Shown here one piece after another: positions 9,955 to 19,610 of a stretch of DNA of 64,000 bases. The translations under genes were made by a program, and so were the position numbers. Source of the stretch: Halopolyspora algeriensis (GTDB taxonomy: Bacteria; Actinomycetota; Actinomycetes; Mycobacteriales; Pseudonocardiaceae); contig NZ_QPJC01000005.1 of assembly GCF_003337235.1 (NCBI RefSeq), positions 62,001-126,000 on the forward strand, in the 5' to 3' direction. Positions within the stretch are counted from its first letter, which is position 1. The number at the start of each line of letters is the position of its first letter. The notes beneath the pieces are model-generated. The model ran no database searches, was not told the origin of the DNA, and saw only the letters and a program-made list of their open reading frames with translations.

Positions 9955-10407
9955 TTACCGCGCGGTTCGAACGACGAGCACATCGCTGTCCGAGCGCCGG
10001 GAGACCTCCGAGGGGACCGATCCGATGATGCGTCCTTTGAGCGTGTTCAGTCCGCGGCTTCCCACGACCAGGAGATCGGCCGCATGCTCGTCCGCCGCCT
10101 CGATCAGCGAGTTGATCGGCGGCCCCAGAACCGGAACCGTCTTGATGCTGTCCGCGCCCGCCGCACGGGCATGCTCGCCGGCCTCCCGCAATGTCTGCTC
10201 GGCCGGAGCCGCACCGACCACCTGGAACGCCTCGTCCCCGAGCTCGTCCTGAGCGCGTTCCACCTCCCGGTCACTGCTCGGATAGTAGGCGCACACGATC
10301 ACGAGTTCGGCCGAGGAGTCACGTGCCACCTCCGCGGCACGGACCACCGCGCGCATCGAGGGCGAGGAACCATCCGTTCCGACGACGACGGTGCGATAGC
10401 TGGACAT
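9955..10407 (-). CDS. universal stress protein (UspA domain)
   Basis: A 150-residue single-domain UspA protein. It begins with the typical strand TVVVGTDGSS and ends with the ATP-binding motif LLVVGSRGLNTLKGRIIGSV followed by VLVVRTAR, so this is an ATP-binding type Usp. ATG 10407 follows a GGAGGGTGAGAG purine tract. It is the first gene of a probable unit usp - adenylate cyclase - tmsA - tmsB, all on the minus strand with short gaps. Usp proteins in actinobacteria commonly respond to stress or low energy, and some bind cAMP; a link to the neighbouring cyclase is only inferred. Confidence 0.93.
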   Translation of the reverse strand: MSSYRTVVVGTDGSSPSMRAVVRAAEVARDSSAELVIVCAYYPSSDREVERAQDELGDEAFQVVGAAPAEQTLREAGEHARAAGADSIKTVPVLGPPINSLIEAADEHAADLLVVGSRGLNTLKGRIIGSVPSEVSRRSDSDVLVVRTAR

Positions 10408-10619
10408 CGATCTCTCACCCTCCGGTGGCATCGAGATTCGCCTGGACGTGAACACTAACGATCGTGGTGCGCCGCCGTCACGCTCACCACGCGAACCTGC
10501 TCCTGGAGAATTCGGGCAAGCACGGCGGCCTCGCGTGAGCCTGCCGCTCCCACCCCGCGCCGGGCAAGCCGGCCGCCCCCGCACGGCGGACTCGCCCCTG
10601 CCGCCACGCGCCGGAGACG

Positions 10620-12314
10620 TCATCGCAATGCCGCCCCCGTGCTTCGGTGGGCCAGCAACAGCTGCAGGTGGACGTTCAGACGTTCCGCGGGATCGGCGAG
10701 GTCGAAACCGCCGAGCTCGGCGGCACGCCGGATGCGGTAACGCAGCGTATTGGGATGCACATGCAGCTCCTCACCGGCCACACGTACCTCACCGAACGCC
10801 TCCAGGTAGGCCAGCACCGAGCGGGCGAACTGCGTACCGTGCTCGGCGTCGTGCTCGATCAGCAGCGCCACGCGGGGATCACGCACCCGCTCGTTGTCCT
10901 GCACCAGCGTCAGCACCTCACTGACCAGGACCCGCGAGCGCACATCGGCGATGGTGGCGACTTCGGCCCGGACATCGTGGGCCATCGCATCGAGGATCCG
11001 GTCCGCATCGGTGCGCGACACGGCGACGTCTGCGAGTGTGGACGCCACCGAACCGATACCCGCCTGGACCCGCGCGCGCAGGTGGTTCTTCGCCGCCGCC
11101 ACGATCTCCCGGGTCAGGCCGACGACGCCGGATTCCGCCGACCGGTCGGGCAGGTCGGGCAGGTCGGGCAACAACACGTAAACGCGGGAACCGATCATGG
11201 TGACCAGGGCGCTGCGCCGGTACGCGGCAGCGTGCACGGAGATCAGACTGGTCATCTCCGCACGCCGGAGCTCGATCTCGGACCGGTCGGTGAACTCGGA
11301 CCGCTCGCCGGAGCGCAGCGTGAGCACGACGACGACGCCGGGCTTGCGGGCATCGGCTCCGATGTTGCCTGCCACGGAGTCGGCGTCGATCCGGCTGTCG
11401 AGCAAGCCGGTCAGCAGGTTCTCCCGGAACCGCGGCGCCGCGGTGGTCTCCGTCCGGTGCCGGATGAGCTGCAGCGCCGCAACCCGCGCTGCTCCCAGCA
11501 GCGCCCGGTCGGACCGGTCGCTCAACGGCTGGGCACCTTCCTGGACCCAGATCGTGCCCAGTGGCTGTGTCCCGGCGTGAATGCCCACCGCCATCCGGCG
11601 CCGGATGCCCAGGTCCGGCCGTTCGTCGATGTGCACTACCTCCTCGCCAGAGCGAAGGCGCCGGTATATTCCCCACTCGCGCAGCATCGCCAGGAACGGC
11701 TCCGGGCCGCGGCGTCCCAGGATCGACAGCCTGCGCAGCTCGTCGACTTCGTCGTCCGAGCGCGAGTAAGCCAGCACCCGGTTCGCGGTGTCCTCGACAC
11801 TAACGATGCCGCCGGTCATGGCCGCCACGGTCTGGGCGAGCGAGAACAGGTCTCCCATGGCCTCTCCCACGTCCGCCTCCGTGGACAGCCGCGCGTTGTC
11901 GACGGCGGAGCGTGCGAAAGCCTCGAGTTGCTCCCAGCGCACTTCCGGGCGCACTCCGAGCAGCGCGACGCCGCCGTCGATGGCGGTCTCGCGCAGGGCA
12001 CGCGCGTCCTGATCGCCCTCCACCTTGACCGCCACCGCCGCCGCACCCCCGCGAGCCGCCGCGCGCACCAGTCGAACGGCGGAGCGGCCACGTGCACCGA
12101 TGACGAGCACGAGATCACCGGAGCGCGTGCCGGCATCCTCCTCCGGGTCGACAATGACGACATCGCGCACCTCCACGTCGAACCCGCGGGGCGCGGCGAG
12201 CACGTCGACCAGTGGTTCGGCCACGGTGATGAAGAGCTGACGCAGGGGCACGGCGGCCGTCGGCGTGCCGCCATGCCCGCCCGAGCTCTCATGTTGTTCA
12301 ACCGAACAATCCAT
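10620..12314 (-). CDS. PucR-type transcriptional regulator of proline catabolism (PruC-like)
   Basis: A 564-residue PucR/CdaR-type regulator. The N-terminal PucR domain (about 20-150) contains LAAPRGFDVEVRDVVI and the ligand-like LLGVRPEVRWEQLEAFA; a GAF-like middle carries ANRVLAYSRSDDEVDELRR; the C-terminal helix-turn-helix is GEELHVHPNTLRYRIRRAAELGG. It is transcribed away from pruA-pruB, like mycobacterial PruC (Rv1186c), which activates the proline dehydrogenase genes, so the same role is likely. ATG 12314 lies eight bases from TATCGT (12323-12328), suggesting a leaderless transcript. There is no ribosome site; GTG 12251 is a shorter alternative. A palindrome falls in the first codons. 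Confidence 0.88.
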   Translation of the reverse strand: MDCSVEQHESSGGHGGTPTAAVPLRQLFITVAEPLVDVLAAPRGFDVEVRDVVIVDPEEDAGTRSGDLVLVIGARGRSAVRLVRAAARGGAAAVAVKVEGDQDARALRETAIDGGVALLGVRPEVRWEQLEAFARSAVDNARLSTEADVGEAMGDLFSLAQTVAAMTGGIVSVEDTANRVLAYSRSDDEVDELRRLSILGRRGPEPFLAMLREWGIYRRLRSGEEVVHIDERPDLGIRRRMAVGIHAGTQPLGTIWVQEGAQPLSDRSDRALLGAARVAALQLIRHRTETTAAPRFRENLLTGLLDSRIDADSVAGNIGADARKPGVVVVLTLRSGERSEFTDRSEIELRRAEMTSLISVHAAAYRRSALVTMIGSRVYVLLPDLPDLPDRSAESGVVGLTREIVAAAKNHLRARVQAGIGSVASTLADVAVSRTDADRILDAMAHDVRAEVATIADVRSRVLVSEVLTLVQDNERVRDPRVALLIEHDAEHGTQFARSVLAYLEAFGEVRVAGEELHVHPNTLRYRIRRAAELGGFDLADPAERLNVHLQLLLAHRSTGAALR

Positions 12315-12340
12315 GGCCGACAACGATAGCCGGACGAACA
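12294..12340. promoter_or_regulatory. putative operator of the proline regulator
   Basis: TTGTTC-AACC-GAACAA (12294-12309) is a perfect 6-bp inverted repeat with a 4-base centre. A third half-site GAACAA follows at 12335-12340, 31 bp (three helical turns) after the same half-site. Between them is the likely -10 of the regulator (TATCGT on the minus strand, 12323-12328); TAAGCT at 12364-12369 could be the pruA -10. The layout suits a PucR protein that represses itself and activates pruAB. Confidence 0.5.
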
Positions 12341-12452
12341 AATCATGCCGAGCAGCAAGTCCCTAAGCTCGACGGTCAACGGTGCGCCACAGCACACGAC
12401 AACAGGTCTTCTCCTGGCTCGACAGGACTTCGCACGAGGAGGCGTGAGGATC

Positions 12453-14081
<1,629 letters not shown>

Positions 14082-14189
14082 CCAGCGCAAGCGCCTCCAC
14101 CCACTGCCGCAGCACCGAGGTCCGGACATCGCCGTTCCACCCCGGCGGTGTCCGGACACCATCGGGTGGCAGGCGCCGAGGAGAATCCG

Positions 14190-15119
14190 ATGCTTCGTTC
14201 CGCTTTACTGACCGCAGCCCGCTCCGAGGGCATCCGGCGGACCGTGGAGGCCAACCCACTCACCCGTCCGGTGGTGAACCGCTTCGTCGCGGGCACCGCA
14301 CCGCAGGCAGCTCTGGACGTCACCCGCGAACTGGCCGAGCAGGGCATGTCCGTCACGCTCGATCACCTGGGCGAGGACACCGAGGACACGGTGCAAGCCA
14401 CGACCACGGTGCGGGCCTACCAGCAGTTGCTGGCCGCACTGCACCGTGCCGGTCTGGCCGAACGCGCGGAAGTGTCGGTGAAGCTGTCCGCGATCGGCAG
14501 ACTCCTGCCCTCCGACGGCGACAAGATCGCGTTGGACAACGCCCGGCGGATCTGCGAATCGGCGGAAGCCGCGGGCACCACCGTGACAGTGGACATGGAG
14601 GATCACACCACCACGGACGCCACCCTGGAGATCCTCGCCGACCTGCGCGCCGACTTTCCCCGCGTGGGTGCCGTCCTGCAGGCCTACTTGCGCCGCACCG
14701 AACAGGACTGTCGTGACCTCGCCACGAAGGGCTCGCGCGTCCGGCTGTGCAAGGGGGCCTACTCCGAGCCCGCCTCGGTGGCGTTCCGGGACAAGCACGA
14801 GGTGGACCGGTCCTACGTTCGCTGTCTGAAGACGCTGATGGGCGGAGAGGGGTATCCGATGGTGGCCTCCCACGACCCCCGGATGGTGGCGATCGCCTCC
14901 GAACTGGCAGCGCGAGCCGGACGGGCACCGGGCAGCTACGAGTTCCAGATGCTCTACGGTATCCGCCCGGCCGAGCAGCGGCGTCTCGCCTCCGGAGGCG
15001 AGACGGTCCGGGTGTACGTGCCCTACGGCACCGAGTGGTACGGCTACTTCATGCGCCGTCTCGCCGAGCGCCCCGCCAATCTCGGGTTTTTCCTTCGCTC
15101 CCTGCTCGGCAGGAGGTAG
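14190..15119 (+). CDS. pruB: proline dehydrogenase (monofunctional)
   Basis: A 309-residue FAD-dependent proline dehydrogenase, first step of proline catabolism (proline to P5C, electrons to quinone). It shows the beta/alpha-barrel features of this family: VSVKLSAIGRLL, TVDMEDHTTTD, RVRLCKGAYSEP and the terminal FAD/proline motif EFQMLYGIRPAEQRRL with RVYVPYGTEWYGYFMRRLAERP. ATG 14190 has GAGGAG seven bases upstream. The length suits the short, single-function enzymes of actinobacteria rather than fused PutA. It is the distal gene after pruA and probably shares its promoter. Confidence 0.95.
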   Translation: MLRSALLTAARSEGIRRTVEANPLTRPVVNRFVAGTAPQAALDVTRELAEQGMSVTLDHLGEDTEDTVQATTTVRAYQQLLAALHRAGLAERAEVSVKLSAIGRLLPSDGDKIALDNARRICESAEAAGTTVTVDMEDHTTTDATLEILADLRADFPRVGAVLQAYLRRTEQDCRDLATKGSRVRLCKGAYSEPASVAFRDKHEVDRSYVRCLKTLMGGEGYPMVASHDPRMVAIASELAARAGRAPGSYEFQMLYGIRPAEQRRLASGGETVRVYVPYGTEWYGYFMRRLAERPANLGFFLRSLLGRR

Positions 15120-15242
15120 GGAGTGCGCGGATAGGCTTGCACAGCGGTGCCGGCTGCTTACGTGGGTACAAGCGACCGACGTCGCTCACCCGGCGGTCGT
15201 TATGGCCGAAGCAGGTGGCGCCCCTGTCCGCGTGAGCTGGTA

Positions 15243-15286
15243 AAGCAAAACGGTCTCCATCGACCACGCGAGGTCGATGGAGACCG
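15243..15286 (-). terminator. Rho-independent terminator of the tRNA operon
   Basis: A 15-bp perfect stem (15251-15265 with 15272-15286) with a 6-base loop is followed on the minus strand by TTTTGCTTTA. It lies 18 bp past the 3' end of tRNA-Val and so ends the Gly-Cys-Val tRNA transcript. Confidence 0.88.
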
Positions 15287-15303
15287 TGTCACACCGATGA
15301 CGG

Positions 15304-15375
15304 TGCGCGATGCTGGGTTTGAACCAGCGACCTCTACCGTGTCAAGGTAGCGCTCTCCCGCTGAGCTAATCGCGC
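15304..15375 (-). tRNA. tRNA-Val (GAC)
   Basis: A 72-base cloverleaf: acceptor GCGCGAT/ATCGCGC, anticodon loop TTGACAC (anticodon GAC), T-loop TTCAAAC, discriminator A, no encoded CCA. It is the third gene of a three-tRNA minus-strand operon, one base after tRNA-Cys. Confidence 0.97.
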
Positions 15376-15376
15376 G

Positions 15377-15448
15377 AGGCGGAGGCGGGAATCGAACCCG
15401 CGTACAGGGCTTTGCAGGCCCTTGCCTCAGCCACTCGGCCACTCCGCC
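15377..15448 (-). tRNA. tRNA-Cys (GCA)
   Basis: A 72-base cloverleaf with acceptor GGCGGAG/CTCCGCC, anticodon GCA in CTGCAAA, T-loop TTCGATT and discriminator T (U), as expected for cysteine identity. It is the middle gene of the Gly-Cys-Val operon. Confidence 0.97.
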
Positions 15449-15494
15449 GAACTGAAAGATCCATCCGAGAACGGACTGGATCCGAAACTTCCAG

Positions 15495-15566
15495 AGCGGA
15501 CGACGGGATTCGAACCCGCGACCCTCAGCTTGGCAAGCTGATGCGCTACCGCTGCGCCACGTCCGC
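15495..15566 (-). tRNA. tRNA-Gly (GCC)
   Basis: A 72-base cloverleaf with acceptor GCGGACG/CGTCCGC, anticodon GCC in TTGCCAA, T-loop TTCGAAT and discriminator T. It is the first gene of the operon, 84 bp downstream of a good promoter. Confidence 0.97.
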
Positions 15567-15650
15567 CTGTGCCACGACTGCTTCCGGCTTACCCGCTTCC
15601 GCTTACCGGACCGCTGGTTCACCGGATGGCTCCGTCGCGTTGCATGCAAA

Positions 15651-15680
15651 ACTCTAGCCCACGCCTCCAGCGGCGATCAA
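15651..15680 (-). promoter_or_regulatory. promoter of the tRNA-Gly-Cys-Val operon
   Basis: On the minus strand TTGATC (15675-15680) and TAGAGT (15651-15656) are separated by 18 bp, matching actinobacterial housekeeping promoters (TTGAc / TANNNT). The predicted start lies about 80 bp before tRNA-Gly. Confidence 0.65.
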
Positions 15681-15760
15681 ACCGGGTCCCGGATTACCCG
15701 CGTGCCGCCGCTGAACCGGGCTTTTCCCGGTCAGTGCCATCCGGCCGAGCTCGTGTTCGC

Positions 15761-16186
15761 TCAGGACAGGTCGTGCGGCAGCAACCTCGTCAGCGCATCG
15801 TCGACGTTGACCCACAAATTCTCGTTTCCGGGCACGACGACGTCGTACGTCCGGTCCAGGAAGTCGGCCAACTCCTGCGCCGAGGCCTCGAACATGGCAT
15901 GACCCGACGGCGAACTCAGCTCGACCACGACCACCTCGGGGTCGTCGACCGAGGGGCGAATGGCCACATCTCCCTCGCCCGCCTGCGCGATCAACCCATC
16001 GGCCAGCAGGTCGCGCGCGAAGACCCACTCCACCCAGCCGGCCCGTCCCGTCCGGAACGCAGCAATCACGGCGTACGGGTCACGAGTGTCGTAGCGCAGC
16101 TCCACCTGCACAGGCACAGCAGGCGCCTGCGGAGCCAGCAGATCGAACACCGCCGTCGAGCGCAGTGTCACGTGATCGTTACGCAT
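15761..16186 (-). CDS. ssgB: SsgB, SsgA-like sporulation/cell-division protein
   Basis: A 141-residue SsgA-like protein. It contains the family core RYDTRDPYAVIAAFRTG and the signature WVEWVFARDLLADGL, then a beta-rich half ending LWVNVDDALTRLL. SsgB positions FtsZ at future septa in sporulating Streptomyces and is the most conserved member of the family outside Streptomyces, so this single copy is most likely SsgB. Its presence argues for a mycelial, spore-forming host. ATG 16186 is preceded by GAGG at five bases. A 7-bp inverted repeat lies in its leader. It is a single gene with a long upstream region. Confidence 0.92.
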   Translation of the reverse strand: MRNDHVTLRSTAVFDLLAPQAPAVPVQVELRYDTRDPYAVIAAFRTGRAGWVEWVFARDLLADGLIAQAGEGDVAIRPSVDDPEVVVVELSSPSGHAMFEASAQELADFLDRTYDVVVPGNENLWVNVDDALTRLLPHDLS

Positions 16187-17064
16187 CGTCCTCGCCTTTC
16201 TCGTCTCTCCCGATCCTTCATCGGATCGGACAACACAGTTGTGACGGTTATGGGGGCCCGTTCGCTCGTAACTTGCAAATAGATCACCCGTCCAGGGGAA
16301 AACTAATTCGCTGGGCAACCGGGAAATCACACGGAGTATTCGCTTTCTCTCGGGTCGACGATGCCTCCGGACAGACCTGCCGCTGCCAACACCGACACCC
16401 CACACCGAAGGTCTTCCCCTCGCCGAGCGCACCCACACCCGGTCACGCTCATTACTGCCCGTCCTCGAACCTCGATGGCGGAACGCCACTCCGATCGCCA
16501 CGGACCCGGCGAGTTCGATCACCGACCACGTCCGGAACGAACCCGCTTTCGGCGCCCGGCGATCACCACCGGGAAAGCCCCGTTTACGGGCGCCTTACCA
16601 CGGGGTTACACCGCAGGGCGCCACGCCCAGGTTAGGCGATTCCACCTGCACACCAACCGTATGCGCAAGAGCTCGGCGAGACGCTCACCACACCGGTTCA
16701 CAAGAATGGGCCAACGCCACCGGCCGGAGGCATCCGAGACATGCCTGCACAGGCGTGGCCGACCCCATGGTGAAGAGATCCTCATCACAGTGTGATACAT
16801 CTCCACCCGTCCGCGCCGGACGGGAACACCGGTCGGCAACAGCGCGCATCAATCCCGCTCGATTTCCGAGCAACACCCGACAACGTCGGCACCAGGCCGT
16901 ACCCTGAGTGGCGTAGCGGACTGCGCCCGCCTTCGGGCGAGACAGGGGGTCGGCGCACGGTCCCGTATTGCACATCCGGCATGTGGCAGGTGAACTGAGC
17001 CCTGAGTAGTACAGCCAGGCCGGACTCGCGCACGACAGAGCGCGAGTCGGCTCACGGACACTCG
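16187..17064. other. gene-free 878-bp region upstream of ssgB
   Basis: No coding sequence is convincing here on either strand. The ssgB-proximal 200 bp is AT-rich for this genome and includes the perfect inverted repeat CCGATCC-TTCATC-GGATCGG at 16210-16229. The other end (about 16900-17064) has a small GCCCG-CCTT-CGGGC hairpin and may be the leader of the next gene. The length suggests complex developmental control of ssgB or an unannotated RNA. Confidence 0.5.
16210..16229. promoter_or_regulatory. inverted repeat in the ssgB leader
   Basis: CCGATCC and GGATCGG form a perfect 7-bp inverted repeat with a 6-base centre, 24 bp before the ssgB start codon. It could be an operator or a leader hairpin; the binding protein is unknown. 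Confidence 0.35.
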
Positions 17065-17493
17065 ATGCCGAGGCATCCACGCCTGCACGCGTGGCGGGAC
17101 AGGTTGCACGAGCGCCGGGAGAGGATTCGCCGCAGGCCCACCCTGAACACGATCTACCGGGGAGCCCTGGGAGCGGTCGGAGGCATCGTGTTCCTGGCGG
17201 GGATCCTCATGGTCCCTTACCCCGGCCCCGGCTGGATCACCGTCTTCGCCGGTCTCGGCATTCTCGGTACCGAGTTCGCGTGGGCGCACCGCGTGAACAT
17301 GTTCGCCAAGCACCACTACCACCGGTGGATGTGGTGGGTCAGCCGCCAGCATCCCTTCGTCAAACTGCTCGTCATGACAGGCACCTGCCTGGTCGTCCTG
17401 GTGACGCTGTGGTTGCTCGGAGCATTCGCCCTGCTCGGCGAGTGGGTCGGGCTGCCGTGGGGATGGCTGCAGTCCCCCCTTCTCGAGCCCTGA
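17065..17493 (+). CDS. TIGR02611/PGPGW-type small membrane protein
   Basis: A 142-residue integral membrane protein of the putative transmembrane PGPGW family (TIGR02611). After a basic N-terminus (many Arg) come two hydrophobic segments around the signature LMVPYPGPGWITVFAGLGIL, then FAWAHRVNMF and a final hydrophobic stretch. The function is unknown; the family is common in actinobacteria. The start ATG 17065 has only a weak purine stretch upstream. It is followed after 44 bp by tRNA-Val(CAC). Confidence 0.85.
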   Translation: MPRHPRLHAWRDRLHERRERIRRRPTLNTIYRGALGAVGGIVFLAGILMVPYPGPGWITVFAGLGILGTEFAWAHRVNMFAKHHYHRWMWWVSRQHPFVKLLVMTGTCLVVLVTLWLLGAFALLGEWVGLPWGWLQSPLLEP

Positions 17494-17537
17494 ATGCGAT
17501 CGTGTACTGTTTTCCCTGCCGCCGCGGAAGGCGGAGC

Positions 17538-17609
17538 GGGCGATTAGCTCAGCGGGAGAGCGCTTCGTTCACACCGAAGAGGTCGCTGGTTCGAACCCAG
17601 CATCGCCCA
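17538..17609 (+). tRNA. tRNA-Val (CAC)
   Basis: A 72-base cloverleaf: acceptor GGGCGAT/ATCGCCC, anticodon CAC in TTCACAC, T-loop TTCGAAC, discriminator A. It decodes GTG, a common valine codon in high-G+C genomes, and is followed by a strong terminator. TACTGT at 17504-17509 is a possible -10. Confidence 0.97.
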
Positions 17610-17631
17610 CAGTCCGAAGAGCCAGCATGCA

Positions 17632-17661
17632 AGATCCCCGGCGCCGCCGGGGATCTTTTTT
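17632..17661 (+). terminator. Rho-independent terminator of tRNA-Val(CAC)
   Basis: An 11-bp perfect stem (17632-17642 with 17646-17656), a 3-base loop and a run of six T (17656-17661) directly after the tRNA. Confidence 0.93.
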
Positions 17662-17690
17662 GTTCCCGGAAGGAAATGCGGTCGGCGGAG

Positions 17691-18920
17691 ATGACGGCGA
17701 CGAGTGATGTGACCATCGTGGGCGGGGGCATCGTCGGGCTCGCGACCGCATACGCCCTCGTACGTGGGCAAACGACCGTTCCCGGCAAGCCCCGCAGGCA
17801 GCCGGCAGTCACCGTCATCGACAAGGAGCAGGACTGGGGAACACATCAGACCGCACGGAATTCCGGGGTGATCCACAGCGGACTCTACTACCCGCCGGGC
17901 AGCTCGAAGGCCCGCTTCGCCCGGGCAGGCGCCGAAGCGATGTACGAGTTCTGCGCCGAACAGGGCATCCCCGCCCAGCGCACCGGGAAGGTGGTGGTGG
18001 CAACGAGTCGGCCCCACCTTCCCCGGCTGGCCGAACTGGCTCGGCGGGGGCGGGCCAACGGAGTACGTCTGAGCGAGATCGACGGTGCGGAGCTCCGCGA
18101 GCGCGAGCCCCACGCCCGGGGTGTCAAAGCGCTGCTGGTCCCCGACGCGGGAATCACCGACTTCGCCGCGGTCGCACGTCGCCTCGCGGCGATCCTGCAG
18201 GCCGAGGGGGTCGAGCTGCGCGCGAACACCGAACTCCGTGGCGTCCACCGTGAGAGTTCGAGTGTGGTGCTGTCCACGACGACCGGTGACATCCGTACTC
18301 GCCGCGCCGTGAACTGCGCGGGGCTGCACAGCGATGTGGTCGCCCGAATGGCAGGCAGCATCCCACCGGCACGAATACTGCCGTTTCGCGGCGAGTACTT
18401 CCACGCCACCGGATCCGGTCGCGACCTGGTGCGATCACTGATCTACCCGGTTCCGAACCCGGCCTTTCCCTTCCTGGGCGTCCACCTGACCCGCACGGTC
18501 GACGGAAGCGTCCATATCGGGCCGAATGCCGTCCCCGCACTGGCGCGCGAAGGGTACGACTGGCGTACCTGGTCCGCCGCGCACCTGCGCTCGCTGGCTC
18601 GAGATCGCGGGCTGCGCACCCTGGCACGAAAGTACTGGCGCACGGGTGCGGGCGAGATCGCACGTTCGGCGTTCACACCGATGTTCGTCCGTGCCGCGCA
18701 GGAACTGGTGCCCGAGGTGCGGGGACGGGACCTGCATCCTGCCGGGTCCGGCGTACGTGCCCAGGCCGTCACCTCCGACGGGACCCTGGTCGACGACTTT
18801 CTGTTCACCGAGGACGAGCACTGGGTGCACGTTCTCAATGCCCCCTCACCGGCGGCGACCGCGTCGCTGCTGATCGGTCGGGATATCGCCGCCCGCGCGA
18901 GCTCCCCCTGGAGCGGTTGA
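17691..18920 (+). CDS. lhgO: L-2-hydroxyglutarate oxidase
   Basis: A 409-residue FAD-dependent oxidoreductase of the DAO/LhgO family, converting L-2-hydroxyglutarate to 2-oxoglutarate at the membrane. It starts with the dinucleotide motif TIVGGGIVGLATAYAL and carries the family tracts HQTARNSGVIHSGLYYPPGS, LVPDAGITDF and FRGEYF. The length fits LhgO. The start is either ATG 17691 or ATG 17676 (15 bases upstream, in frame); both have purine tracts too close to be decisive. LhgO joins glutarate hydroxylation in some bacteria, and glutarate genes lie 10 kb away, but no CsiD homologue is visible here. Confidence 0.9.
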   Translation: MTATSDVTIVGGGIVGLATAYALVRGQTTVPGKPRRQPAVTVIDKEQDWGTHQTARNSGVIHSGLYYPPGSSKARFARAGAEAMYEFCAEQGIPAQRTGKVVVATSRPHLPRLAELARRGRANGVRLSEIDGAELREREPHARGVKALLVPDAGITDFAAVARRLAAILQAEGVELRANTELRGVHRESSSVVLSTTTGDIRTRRAVNCAGLHSDVVARMAGSIPPARILPFRGEYFHATGSGRDLVRSLIYPVPNPAFPFLGVHLTRTVDGSVHIGPNAVPALAREGYDWRTWSAAHLRSLARDRGLRTLARKYWRTGAGEIARSAFTPMFVRAAQELVPEVRGRDLHPAGSGVRAQAVTSDGTLVDDFLFTEDEHWVHVLNAPSPAATASLLIGRDIAARASSPWSG

Positions 18921-18953
18921 TCCCGTCGCCCGCACAGGAGTCGACCGGCGGCC

Positions 18954-19343
18954 TCAGCCGCCCTCCCGCGCCGGCCGCACCCGACGCACGACAGCATGCA
19001 GCACACTGCTGACGATCGTGACGATGATCGCTCCCCAGAAGGCGGGCCAGAATCCGTCCACGTGGAACGGCAACGCCAGTCGGCCTGCAAGCCAGCTCGT
19101 GAGCCAGAACAGCAGCGCGTTGACCACGAGACCGAACAACCCGAGCGTCAGCACGTAAAGCAGGCATCCCAGCGTCTTGGCCACCGGCTTGAGTACCGCG
19201 TTGACGACGCCGAACACGATCGCGACGACGGCCAGGGTGACGATCCGCGTTCCGGTGTCCTGCCCACCGAGGGTGACGCCGGGCAGTGCGGTGGTCACCC
19301 ACACCGCCACCGCGGTAACCAGAATATGCACCAACAAGGCCAA
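18954..19343 (-). CDS. phage-holin-4-like small membrane protein
   Basis: About 129 residues with four hydrophobic segments and typical features of the Phage_holin_4_2/YvlD-type family (GVVNAVLKPVAKTLGCLLYVLTLG, here cited only in part: NAVLKPVAK, LTLGLFGLVVNALLFWL). These chromosomal proteins are not phage genes; their role is unknown. The start is uncertain: TTG 19343 has AGGAAGG nine bases upstream, while GTG 19331 lies four codons further in. A different-frame ATG at 19350 is ruled out because only this frame gives membrane helices. It converges with lhgO; a GGCGGC/GCCGCC hairpin (18947-18962) spans its end. Confidence 0.7.
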   Translation of the reverse strand: MALLVHILVTAVAVWVTTALPGVTLGGQDTGTRIVTLAVVAIVFGVVNAVLKPVAKTLGCLLYVLTLGLFGLVVNALLFWLTSWLAGRLALPFHVDGFWPAFWGAIIVTIVSSVLHAVVRRVRPAREGG

Positions 19344-19610
19344 GGGGCATGACCTTCCTGCTCGGCGACGGCGGACGAGTGCAACGCTACTGGCCGTACC
19401 GCCGGGCAGTGGCACCGGCCGGCGAGGACATCGAGGCACCGCTCGCCCGCTGCCGCGCAGGCATCCGGACCGCGGGGGCTGTCCCGGTTCCGTACTCGAC
19501 GGTAATCTCTGGGCACCTCACCCGAGCCCGCGTACGCACACATGCATGCGGGTCGGAAACGGTCGGAAGGCACACCGACGGCGATCGGCGAAAGGCGGAA
19601 GAGGACGACC

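Noticed and set aside
15304-15566. tRNA cluster as an integration hot spot
   Set aside because: No integrase, direct repeat of a tRNA 3' end or shift in base composition was seen next to the tRNA genes.
16606-16839. 77-codon minus-strand frame in the ssgB upstream region
   Set aside because: Arg/Trp-rich product with no domain, no ribosome site and no hydrophobic pattern; probably random.
16895-17064. Possible riboswitch in the leader of the PGPGW-type gene
   Set aside because: Only one small hairpin is clear. The sequence did not match features I know of cobalamin, SAM, c-di-AMP or other actinobacterial riboswitches.
18954-19343. Phage holin as evidence of a prophage
   Set aside because: The holin-4-like family is common on actinobacterial chromosomes, and no other phage gene lies nearby.
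18835-19350. 171-codon frame starting at ATG 19350 with AGGAAGG upstream
   Set aside because: The ribosome site is too close to this ATG, and the product is a hydrophilic Arg/Gly mix. The overlapping frame gives a clean four-helix membrane protein.
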